14,462 nucleotides of DNA from Opitutales bacterium. Its GTDB lineage: Bacteria; Verrucomicrobiota; Verrucomicrobiia; Opitutales; T3Sed10-336. The stretch covers positions 1 to 14,462 of the forward strand of contig SLOW01000384.1 in the NCBI GenBank assembly GCA_007132315.1. Reading direction: 5' to 3'. A model generated the notes under the pieces. That model was not told where the DNA came from. It did no database searches and saw nothing but the letters and a program-made list of their open reading frames with translations. Below, in pieces: positions 7,258-13,889 of this stretch. The position numbers and the translations under genes were made by a program. Position 1 is the stretch's first letter. Each line of letters begins with the position of its first letter.

Positions 7258-7893
7258 TCAGGGCGCCAGCCGCTCGCGTTTCCACCCCTCGTGTTCGCGG
7301 GTGTAGAGAATCCGGTCGTGCAGGCGGTTGGGTCGGCCCTGCCAGAACTCGATCACGCCCGGTCGCAACCGGTACCCGCCCCAGAATTCGGGGAGGGGGA
7401 CCTCATCGCCGGCGAACCGCCGCCGGATCTCCTCCAGGCGATCCTCCAGAAAATGCCGGTCGGGAACGGGGCGGCTTTGTTCGGATATCCAGGCACCCAG
7501 GCGGCTGCCGAGCGGACGGCTTTCGAAGTATCGTTCGCTCTCCTCACGGCCGACGCGCTCCGTCGTGCCGTTGATCCGCACCTGGCGTTCCAATTCCTTC
7601 CAGTAAAAAACCAGCGCGGCGCGCGGGTTCTCCCGCAGATCCCGGCCTTTGCGGCTTTCGTAGTTGGTGTAAAAGGTGAACCCGCCGGGGCCGAAGTCCT
7701 TCAGCAGCACGATCCGCGCGGACGGTTCGCCGCGCGCGTCCGCGGTGGCGAGAGTCATCGCGTTGGCGTCGGTGATATCGGCCCGCGACACCTCGTCGAA
7801 CCACTGTCCGAACTGGGCGATCGGATCCGCGTGGAGGGTCGTTTCGTCGAGATCGCTCCGGCTGAATTCACGTCTGCTGTCGGCCAGGGACAT
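7258..7893 (-). CDS. pdxH: pyridoxamine/pyridoxine 5'-phosphate oxidase
   Basis: FMN enzyme that oxidises pyridoxamine or pyridoxine 5'-phosphate to pyridoxal 5'-phosphate, the final step of PLP supply and salvage. It has 211 residues (E. coli PdxH 218). Seen: MSLADSRREFSRSDL at the start; RIVLLK (60-65) and FYTNYESRKGRDL (74-86), the FMN-binding strand and loop; FYWKELERQVRI (97-108); PLGSRLGAWISEQSRPV (127-143); and the family end EFWQGRPNRLHDRILY (182-197) closing in ERLAP. The ATG at 7893 fits the family start; a GTG at 7914 would run into the tRNA. Only 16 bases separate this ATG from the 3' end of tRNA-Arg, with no visible Shine-Dalgarno site, so the message probably comes from the tRNA transcript. 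The PatB-like enzyme in this window uses PLP, but the two are in different units. Confidence 0.95.
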   Translation of the reverse strand: MSLADSRREFSRSDLDETTLHADPIAQFGQWFDEVSRADITDANAMTLATADARGEPSARIVLLKDFGPGGFTFYTNYESRKGRDLRENPRAALVFYWKELERQVRINGTTERVGREESERYFESRPLGSRLGAWISEQSRPVPDRHFLEDRLEEIRRRFAGDEVPLPEFWGGYRLRPGVIEFWQGRPNRLHDRILYTREHEGWKRERLAP

Positions 7894-7909
7894 CAGATCG
7901 CGGACCCGG

Positions 7910-7981
7910 TGCACCCATCGGGAGTCGAACCCAAATCTTCGGCTCCGGAGGCCGGTGTTCTATCCATTGAACTATGGGTGC
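7910..7981 (-). tRNA. tRNA-Arg (anticodon CCG)
   Basis: The minus strand folds as a complete 72-nt cloverleaf. Acceptor GCACCCA pairs with TGGGTGC (7975-7981 and 7911-7917 on the plus strand). The D stem is GTTC/GAAC, the anticodon loop is CTCCGGA with anticodon CCG (reads codon CGG), and the T arm is TTGGG-TTCGACT-CCCGA. The discriminator base is A. The outermost anticodon-stem pair is a C-A mismatch. CCA is not encoded: the discriminator is followed by CCGG, so a CCA-adding enzyme is needed. It lies directly upstream of pdxH on the same strand. Confidence 0.95.
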
Positions 7982-8065
7982 GGTGTTGCAAGGCGGTTTA
8001 AGGAAACGGTTGAGGAATAACCTTACGACTGTCCCGGTCACTCACGCAAGAGCCGAACATCGTAA

Positions 8066-8197
8066 ATCCCGCCGGAGGAGTTGGAGGCCTGGTTCACGAC
8101 GGCGGATCGCTATCCGGAGCGAATGGACGTGACCGTCGACGGGGTGGAAATTCCCGCCCAGAGCATCGCCACCCTCGTCCTGCCGCACAACCCCTGA
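8066..8197 (+). pseudogene. orphan 43-codon remnant resembling a glycoside-hydrolase C-terminal tail
   Basis: After an in-frame TAA at 8063-8065 the plus strand is open for 43 codons to a TGA at 8195-8197. The peptide has protein-like character: it reads LEAWFTTADRYPERMDVTVD, then GVEIPAQSIATLVLPHNP. This looks like the last beta-strands of the C-terminal sandwich domain of secreted glycosidases (GH30- or GH51-like), where the pattern 'x-V-x-V-D-G-x-x-x-P-A-x-S-x-A-T-L-V-L' closes the protein. No start codon with a ribosome site and no catalytic domain lie upstream. I read it as the decayed 3' end of a lost gene next to a tRNA. It could be a chance open frame; the assignment rests on pattern alone. 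Confidence 0.35.
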
Positions 8198-8208
8198 GCG
8201 GCGGAGCA

Positions 8209-8283
8209 GCGTGACCGTAGGCCTGTCCGTGAGGACAGGGGACGTGTACCTGACGCTCTACCACGCCCCGCTCCTCACGGAGT
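8209..8283. repeat. compound palindromic (REP-like) intergenic element
   Basis: Three nested or adjacent palindromes within 75 bases. An inner hairpin has a perfect 7-bp stem, CCTGTCC (8222-8228) with GGACAGG (8233-8239), and loop GTGA. It is enclosed by outer arms GCGTG-ACC-GTAG (8209-8220) and CTAC-CACGC (8258-8266), nine pairs with a 3-base bulge. A second hairpin CTCC (8271-8274)/GGAG (8279-8282) has loop TCAC, the reverse complement of the first loop. No T run follows on either strand, so it is not a simple terminator, though it could protect the 3' end of the mrp message that ends at 8333. The layout of paired palindromes with mirrored loops is like REP/BIME elements. With the remnant at 8066-8197, this is all I see between the tRNA and mrpE. 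Confidence 0.5.
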
Positions 8284-8332
8284 GCCGATCCACGGGGAAA
8301 CGGAACCCACAGAGACCAGGTATCCGTGTGAG

Positions 8333-8830
8333 TCAATCGCACAGGCGGGCGAGGCGGTCCCGCAGTTCTTCGATGTTCCGGCGCACGGGAAGGCGGGAGT
8401 CCAGGACGTGGGCTTTCAGGTTGTCCTCTTCCAGACGGATGCCGGCGGTGCCGGGCAGGAGACTGACGATCCAGGTGAGGAGAAGGTTTTGACTTTCCGA
8501 CGACCCCAGGGGCACGGTGATTACTTCCGGTTGCAGCGGCATCGACGGGGCGAAGGCGCGGCGGGCCACATCGATGCCACCCTGGAGCGAGCGCCAGAGA
8601 AAATAGGGGACAAACCGGATCAGTCCCAGCGGTCGGCAGCGCCACGCACCCGGCGGCCACAGGCACACGGAAACGGTGACTGCGACGGCGACGCATCCGA
8701 TAATGAACCCAAGGTCTTCAAATCGCCCCTCGGCCAGGATCCACCAGAGCAGGGAAAATCCTGCTGTGCGGAGCGCGACAGCCTGCAGGGTGACGGCGGA
8801 TGGGAAAGGTCGTTTGGGAGAGTTTTTCAT
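8333..8830 (-). CDS. mrpE: Mrp-type Na+/H+ antiporter subunit E
   Basis: Small membrane subunit (165 residues) of the Mrp/Mnh cation/proton antiporter complex, needed for assembly and activity but not itself a proton channel. Seen: two N-terminal hydrophobic stretches (about residues 15-60), then the family core FVPYFLWRSLQGGIDVARRA, and the conserved LLTWIVSLLPGTAG followed by LKAHVLD, which mark MnhE clearly. The start at ATG 8830 lies 16 bases after the stop of the third MrpD-like gene, with no good Shine-Dalgarno site between. It is the last gene of the operon here: mrpF and mrpG, which follow mrpE in classic Bacillus-type operons, are absent. The palindromic element at 8209-8283 follows 49 bases downstream. 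Confidence 0.93.
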   Translation of the reverse strand: MKNSPKRPFPSAVTLQAVALRTAGFSLLWWILAEGRFEDLGFIIGCVAVAVTVSVCLWPPGAWRCRPLGLIRFVPYFLWRSLQGGIDVARRAFAPSMPLQPEVITVPLGSSESQNLLLTWIVSLLPGTAGIRLEEDNLKAHVLDSRLPVRRNIEELRDRLARLCD

Positions 8831-8846
8831 ATCGGTTGGTTGGGTC

Positions 8847-10571
8847 TTAGATTGCCCATGCCGCGAGGATAAACCCGAGGGCGATTAGAATAAACAACGC
8901 ACCCACGACGCGCCAGCGGGAGAGGCGGGCTTCCGCCCGGTCCATCAACTCGCGGGCGTCTTCAAGGGCTAGGAGGCGGTCGCTCAGAGCCGCGAGATCG
9001 ATGGAACCGCGGGCGGGATACCGCAAGCCGGCGTGTTTCGCGGCGGCACCGCACATCGAGACCAGCCGTTCGATCGGAACGATGAAGTCGCCTGGGGGCA
9101 GGCACGGCAGGGCCTTCTCACTCAGACGAAGCGCGACCAGCAGGATCGCACCGGCCGCGACCAGAGGCCAGGTTGCCTCGAACCAGGCGGCGAACGAAAA
9201 CGCCGGCACGGGCACATCCAGGCCGAGGTACGGATTGAGCCACCAGGGCAATATCAGAGCGGCCGCGGTCAACAGAGCCCAGGGCAGGACCAGTCCCGCG
9301 GGCGAGTCCTCGGCCTGACTACCGGGTTTTTTCCAGCACAGCCAAAGGAAGCGTCCCAGGAGCAACGAGGTCGCGAGGGTGGCAAACGGGAGCAACCCCA
9401 ACACGAGGTTTTCCCAGGGAGAAGGGGCCAGGCTCGCGGTTTCCTTGAGACCATATTTGGCCAGGGCGCCGCCGGTCAGTGGTCCGCCGGCGATTCCGAT
9501 CGCTCCCGTGGCGAGACCGGCCATCACCCAGAGTCGGCCGTGCGAGACCGCGGCGACGACGCCGGTTCCGAGGAACAGTGCCCCCTTGGCGAGGCCGTGG
9601 TTGAAAGCGTACAGGGCCAGGGCGCCGGCGACCGCGGCTTCGGAGGCGCCGGCTTTCATGCCGAGTCCGAGAAGTACGGTCATCAGCCCCATCTGGCTGA
9701 TACTGGAATACGCGAGGGTGGTTTTCGGGTCTTCCTGAAAAAATCCGATGGCGGCCGCGCCGAAGGCGGCGAGAAGTCCGAGGACGATCAGCATCTCCGC
9801 CCAGCCGGTCGGGTCCGGTTGACCCAGAGGTGCCAGGTGGAGCCAGCCGAGCAGGCCGGCTTTGATCATCACGCCGCTCAGGACGGCGCTGGCCGGAGTC
9901 GGAGCGACGGGATGGGCCAGGGGCAGCCAGAAATAGAGGGGCACGGCGCCCGCTTTCACGCCGAATCCGATCAAGCCCAGCAGGAGGAGGTTCCGGCCGT
10001 TCTCGGCATCGGCGACAGCCGGGGCGAGATCGACCAGCAGGAGGCTGTCGGCGGCCTGGACGGCGCCGTAGAGCGAAAAGATCAGGAAGAGCTCGCCCGC
10101 GACCGCCATCACCAGGTAGATCCGGCCCGCCCGCCGTGCCTCGGGCGTTGCGGTGTGGATAACGAGGGGGTAGGAGGCGAACGTCATGACCACGAAGCAG
10201 GTGTAGAACGAGGGCACGTCCTGGGCTACGATAAGGCCGAAGGTGCCGGACATGGCGAGGAGGAAAAAGAACGCAAACCGGACGGGATGGGCGTCCCGCC
10301 GGAGGTAGGCCCCCGCGAACGCTCCCGCGATGCCCCAGAGTAAGGCGGCGAGCGTGAGCAGGGCGCCGCGGGGTGTGTCGAGACCGAACTCAGCGCCCAG
10401 AAACAGACCGGGGAACGCGGCCGTCTCCACCGGCACGATGGCGAGCCCGGCCAGGAGCGCCGGGAGCGCGGCGGCACTGAGGAGCGCGCCGCGCCGTCGG
10501 GCGTCCCCCTCCGCGGCCGGTGCGACGAGGCTCAGCAAGAGCGGGAACAGAATGACGAGAAGCCAGATCAT
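8847..10571 (-). CDS. MrpD/NuoL-M-N-like antiporter subunit 3, lacking the TM5 glutamate
   Basis: Polytopic membrane protein (574 residues, about 14-15 helices) of the proton-conducting transporter family shared by MrpA/MrpD and complex I NuoL/M/N. From the ATG at 10571 (MIWLLVILFPLLLSLV); an open frame continues upstream through the neighbour in another frame but is not coding. Conserved: GVKAGAVPLYFWLP with Lys206, MIKAGLLGW, AYSSISQMG, FNHGLAKGALFLG, and ALAKYGLKE in the late helix. At the TM5 glutamate position (aligned on the shared ASYPLV/ATYPLV motif) this protein has Val127 (codon GTG at 10191-10193). The last 95 residues or so are an extension: a polar, helix-prone stretch (about 485-551), then a final membrane segment (about 552-573), recalling the lateral helix plus last TM of NuoL. 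Its ATG overlaps the previous stop (ATGA). Probably a structural or modified subunit. Confidence 0.9.
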   Translation of the reverse strand: MIWLLVILFPLLLSLVAPAAEGDARRRGALLSAAALPALLAGLAIVPVETAAFPGLFLGAEFGLDTPRGALLTLAALLWGIAGAFAGAYLRRDAHPVRFAFFFLLAMSGTFGLIVAQDVPSFYTCFVVMTFASYPLVIHTATPEARRAGRIYLVMAVAGELFLIFSLYGAVQAADSLLLVDLAPAVADAENGRNLLLLGLIGFGVKAGAVPLYFWLPLAHPVAPTPASAVLSGVMIKAGLLGWLHLAPLGQPDPTGWAEMLIVLGLLAAFGAAAIGFFQEDPKTTLAYSSISQMGLMTVLLGLGMKAGASEAAVAGALALYAFNHGLAKGALFLGTGVVAAVSHGRLWVMAGLATGAIGIAGGPLTGGALAKYGLKETASLAPSPWENLVLGLLPFATLATSLLLGRFLWLCWKKPGSQAEDSPAGLVLPWALLTAAALILPWWLNPYLGLDVPVPAFSFAAWFEATWPLVAAGAILLVALRLSEKALPCLPPGDFIVPIERLVSMCGAAAKHAGLRYPARGSIDLAALSDRLLALEDARELMDRAEARLSRWRVVGALFILIALGFILAAWAI

Positions 10572-12067
10572 CGGCGGGAATACCAGGATTCGGCGACTTG
10601 ACGCGCCAGTTCGAGCGGACTCCATTCGGTGGCTGCGAACACGCCGACTGTCAGCGACGTGACCGCGGTGGCGACCGCCGGCAGAAGCAGGGTCCAGGGG
10701 GTCTCCAGAAAGCGGGCGGTCCGTTTGATCTTCCATTCGCGGTCTGGCGAACGAAACCACGCGGCGTGGATGACCGGCAGGAAATAGGCCGCGTTGAGGG
10801 CGCTGCTGGCCAGGAGCACCACGACGATCCAGCTTTGGCCGGCTTCCATCCCGCCGATGCCGAGGTACCACTTGCTGATGAATCCGGCCAGCGGGGGCAG
10901 CCCGATCATGCCAAAGGCGGCCAGGGTGAACGCGCCCATGGTGAGGGGCAGGCGGCGGCCGATGCCGTTCAGTTCGCTCACCTTGTGCAGTCCCAGGGTT
11001 TCGGCGATGTTTCCGGCGCAGAAGAACAGCGTGATTTTCATCAATCCCTGGTGGACCAGGTGCACGAGGGCGCCCGTGGCGACGGTGACACCCGGAATGG
11101 CCACGCCCATCGCGATGTAGGAGAGCTGACTCACGGTGGAGTAGGCGAGGCGTTTTTTCAGGTCGTCCTGGGTCAGCGCGCGGAGCGAGCCGTACAGAAT
11201 GGTGAAGGCGGCGAGCACGGCCAGCGGGGTGAGCAGGTTGAGGTCCTCCGCCAGTTCCACGCCGTAGATGTCTTGCACCAGGCGGACCAGGCCGAATGCG
11301 CCCGCTTTCACCACCGCGACCGCGTGCAGCAGGGCGCTGACCGGGGCGGGGGCGACCATGGCGACCGGGAGCCAGCCGTGCAGCGGAAACAGGGCCGCCT
11401 TGACCCCGAGACCGGCCACCAGCACCCAGAACAGGATCACGAGTTGTGTTTCGTTTTCGGCGGCCAGGGCTTGCAGGGCTTCGGTGTCGCCGAAATCCAC
11501 CGACCCGGTCAGCACGAACAGCCAGACCACACCCACGAACAGGACCGTTCCCCCGCCGATGGTGTACCAGAGGTAGGTCCGCCCCGCCTGAAGGGCTTCC
11601 TCCGTCCCGCGGTGGACCACCAGCGGATAGGTGGCGAGGGTGAGGAATTCGTAGAAAATAAAGAAGGTCACCGCGTTGCCGGCCAGGGCGATGCCGGTGC
11701 TGGCAGTGACGCAAATGCTGAAAAAGCCGAAGAACCGCCTCCGGTAGGGAGAGCCTTCCAGGTAACCGATGGCGTAGAGGGTGGTCACCAGCCAGAGGAT
11801 GGCCGACAGGGTGGCGAACAACAGCGAGAGCAGGTCGATGTGCAGGAGAAATTCAAGGTCCACTCCGATCTCGTAGCGAAACGTGTAGGTCTCGCCGCGC
11901 TGGACGCCGAAATACACCGCGAAAACCAGCAGAACCTTGACGACCGCGCCCGTCAGGTTGAGCGCGGTCCGCACACCGGTCTGGTTTTCATGGAGGAAAA
12001 AGATCAGCACGCCCGGCACCAGCGAGGTGGCCACGATGATGAGCGGTATCCAGTCGTTCAGGTTCAT
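10568..12067 (-). CDS. mrpD: MrpD-like cation/proton antiporter subunit 2
   Basis: Membrane subunit (499 residues, about 14 helices) of the proton-conducting transporter family. It keeps the expected proton-path residues: Glu140 in FIFYEFLTLATYPL (TM5), Lys223 in GVKAALFPLHGWLP (TM7), the lysine of AVAVVKAGAFGL (TM8), the histidines of LVHLVHQGLMK and the lysine of GFISKWYL (TM12). The motif PAPVSALLHAVAVVKAG resembles the NuoL/MrpA flavour more than classic MrpD, so this protein may take the place of the antiporter half of MrpA; that is inference. The start at ATG 12067 has a good ribosome site (GGAAGGAGG, 7 bases before the ATG) and overlaps the stop of the upstream gene as ATGA; its own stop overlaps the next ATG in the same way. 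Confidence 0.93.
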   Translation of the reverse strand: MNLNDWIPLIIVATSLVPGVLIFFLHENQTGVRTALNLTGAVVKVLLVFAVYFGVQRGETYTFRYEIGVDLEFLLHIDLLSLLFATLSAILWLVTTLYAIGYLEGSPYRRRFFGFFSICVTASTGIALAGNAVTFFIFYEFLTLATYPLVVHRGTEEALQAGRTYLWYTIGGGTVLFVGVVWLFVLTGSVDFGDTEALQALAAENETQLVILFWVLVAGLGVKAALFPLHGWLPVAMVAPAPVSALLHAVAVVKAGAFGLVRLVQDIYGVELAEDLNLLTPLAVLAAFTILYGSLRALTQDDLKKRLAYSTVSQLSYIAMGVAIPGVTVATGALVHLVHQGLMKITLFFCAGNIAETLGLHKVSELNGIGRRLPLTMGAFTLAAFGMIGLPPLAGFISKWYLGIGGMEAGQSWIVVVLLASSALNAAYFLPVIHAAWFRSPDREWKIKRTARFLETPWTLLLPAVATAVTSLTVGVFAATEWSPLELARQVAESWYSRR

Positions 12068-13584
12068 GGCGCGCCTCCTTCCTCCGGCTCGACCGGTTCC
12101 TCGAACGGCGCATCGACATCAAGCAGCAAGAGCACTTCCTCTGCCCGCAGTCCGATCAGGATCGAGCCCACCCCGAGCAGCAGGGCGGTCACCTCCATGG
12201 CCCGGGGAACCGGCCGCAGCTGCAGCTTTTCCCGGGCCGGGGCGAACGCCTGGCGCAGGATCATGAAGACGTAACCGGCGGTCAGGAAACTTCCGAGAAC
12301 AATTACCGGAGCCCACCACCATTGTCCGCTGGAAAACGCCGCCTTGAGCAACATCCATTTCGCCACAAAACCGCCGCTGGGTGGCAGACCGATCAGGCTC
12401 ACGCCGGCCAAGGCCAGGGCGAAGGTCGTCATCGGTAGTCGCGCCACCAGATCGACCATGGAATCCTTTTCATCGTTGCCCACCGCCAGGACGTACACGC
12501 CGACGGCCAGGAACATCGCCGCTTTCGCGAATCCGTGGGCCAGCGCCTGGTAAATGCCGCCGGTCCAGGCGGCCGCCAGCCAGGGAGCGTAACCCCAACC
12601 TTCGTAGGCGACCGTGATCAGGGGAAAGAGCAGGAACATGAACCCGATTTGGCCCACCGTGGAGTGCGCCACCACCAGTTTCAGTCGCGACTGCCGGATC
12701 GCCTGGTACGATCCCCAGAGCACCGCGATCGCGCCCAAAGCGCCGAGGAATTGCCCCATCGCGTAGGTGATCGAGCCTTCGAAGACATCCACCCAGAGGC
12801 GCAGGATCAGGTAAAAGGTGCCTTTGACCACCAGCGCCGACAGCAGGGCGCTGACCGGCGGCTGGGCGGCGGAATGCGCCGCCGGCAGCCAGAAGTGCAG
12901 CGGGGACAGGGCGGTCTTGACCATCAGCCCGGCCAGCATCAGGCCGAACGCCACCCGCGGGACGAGTCCCCCGTCGAGCGCCTCCGCCACCACCGTCAGA
13001 TCGAGCGCGCCCACCTCCGCGTAGATCAGGGCCACGCCCATAAGGTAGGCCATCGATCCGACGATCGCCGCGAGCAGGTAGCGAAGCCCGGCCAGCAGGG
13101 CGGGCGGCTTTCCCGAGAGGATGGCCAGGGCGACGGCGGACAGACCGACCACCTCGATCACCACGTACAGGTTGAACAGGTCGGCGGAAAGAAACAGTCC
13201 GTTCATGCCCGCCCACAGCGTGAGCCAGAGGGGCCAGTAAAGCGCATTGGTGCCGTGTTGGTCCGATTCGGTGGCGTAGAAGGAACGCGCGTAAATCCCC
13301 ACCAGCAAACCGATGATCGCGACCATGGCGATAAACACCGCGGCCAGGCCGTCCAGATAAAGGTTGATGCCCAGTGGCGCCGCCCACCCCCCCAATTCGT
13401 GCCGTTGGCTCCCCTCGGCAAGAACCGCCCAGGTGCTCAGACCGGCGGCGACAACTGTGAGGGCCGAGGTGAGCAACCCCACCCTGCCGCTCCAGGGGCC
13501 GGGCAGGATAAAGCACACCAGCGCTCCCAGGATGGGCACGATGATGAGGCTGGGCGGAAGTTGGGCGGGTTCGATCAGGTTCAT
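12064..13584 (-). CDS. mrpD: MrpD-like cation/proton antiporter subunit 1
   Basis: Membrane subunit (506 residues, about 14 helices), the one closest by motif to classic MrpD/MnhD: VKTALSPLHFWLPAAHSAA followed by PPVSALLSALVVKG. Proton-path residues are present: Glu144 in YVVIEVVGL (TM5), Lys223 in VKTALSP (TM7), the TM8 lysine in VVKGTF, His and Lys in ALAHGFAKAAMFLAVG, and the TM12 lysine in GGFVAKWML. It ends in an acidic cytosolic or periplasmic tail (FEEPVEPEEGGAP). The start is the ATG at 13584 (MNLIEPAQLPPSLIIVPILG); the longer open frame to 13812 is the shadow of mrpC. It overlaps mrpC by ATGA at the start and subunit 2 by ATGA at the end. Confidence 0.94.
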   Translation of the reverse strand: MNLIEPAQLPPSLIIVPILGALVCFILPGPWSGRVGLLTSALTVVAAGLSTWAVLAEGSQRHELGGWAAPLGINLYLDGLAAVFIAMVAIIGLLVGIYARSFYATESDQHGTNALYWPLWLTLWAGMNGLFLSADLFNLYVVIEVVGLSAVALAILSGKPPALLAGLRYLLAAIVGSMAYLMGVALIYAEVGALDLTVVAEALDGGLVPRVAFGLMLAGLMVKTALSPLHFWLPAAHSAAQPPVSALLSALVVKGTFYLILRLWVDVFEGSITYAMGQFLGALGAIAVLWGSYQAIRQSRLKLVVAHSTVGQIGFMFLLFPLITVAYEGWGYAPWLAAAWTGGIYQALAHGFAKAAMFLAVGVYVLAVGNDEKDSMVDLVARLPMTTFALALAGVSLIGLPPSGGFVAKWMLLKAAFSSGQWWWAPVIVLGSFLTAGYVFMILRQAFAPAREKLQLRPVPRAMEVTALLLGVGSILIGLRAEEVLLLLDVDAPFEEPVEPEEGGAP

Positions 13585-13889
13585 AGGTCGCCGTCGAAAT
13601 TGGAGCGCCCCGTGTCCCGCCAGATGCGCCGGGCCAGGGCGAGCGCGAAAGCGGCCGCGCTCACCGCCACGACGATGCCGGTGATCACCATCGCGTGCGG
13701 CACGGGGTCCGCGAATGCCTCGTAATCCCGGCGGGCCACGCTGACCAGAAGCAGGAACACGGCGGCCCCGAGAATTTTGGCCGCGATGATCTTCTTGAAG
13801 AAATGCCGGCACAGGAACACCCCGCCCAGGGCCAGGCTGAAGAGCAGACCTGCGGTCACGGCGTAAATCTGGTATGGTTCAATGTCCAT
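13581..13889 (-). CDS. mrpC: Mrp-type Na+/H+ antiporter subunit C
   Basis: Small membrane subunit (102 residues, three hydrophobic segments) homologous to NuoK of complex I, which in Mrp complexes sits between MrpA and MrpD and contributes to the proton path. Seen: three helices at about residues 8-27, 35-52 and 62-90, with the conserved DPVPHAMVITGIVVAVS, the diagnostic MnhC motif 'DP.P.A.V.T.IVI..A'. The ATG at 13889 is preferred: GGAGGT lies 4 bases before it. A GTG at 13895 would fall in that site. It overlaps the MnhB-type gene by 11 bases and the next mrpD by ATGA. Confidence 0.92.
   Translation of the reverse strand: MDIEPYQIYAVTAGLLFSLALGGVFLCRHFFKKIIAAKILGAAVFLLLVSVARRDYEAFADPVPHAMVITGIVVAVSAAAFALALARRIWRDTGRSNFDGDL

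Noticed and set aside
7894..7914. GTG start at 7914 for pdxH
   Set aside because: It would begin inside the acceptor stem of tRNA-Arg; the ATG at 7893 matches the family start.
8847..11714. 955-codon open frame as one giant protein
   Set aside because: Its first part is an out-of-frame shadow of subunit 2 with Arg/Pro/Gly/His-rich nonsense; real coding begins at the ATG at 10571, which has the family N-terminus and an ATGA overlap.
9033..13725. Long plus-strand open frames (9033-10343, 10598-12274, 12535-13725) opposite the antiporter genes
   Set aside because: Gln/Gly/Glu/His-rich translations produced by antisense reading of hydrophobic Leu/Ala/Val codons; no start signals or motifs.
12064..13812. 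582-codon version of MrpD-like subunit 1
   Set aside because: The first 76 codons are the shadow of mrpC; the ATG at 13584 gives the normal start and the operon's regular ATGA overlap.
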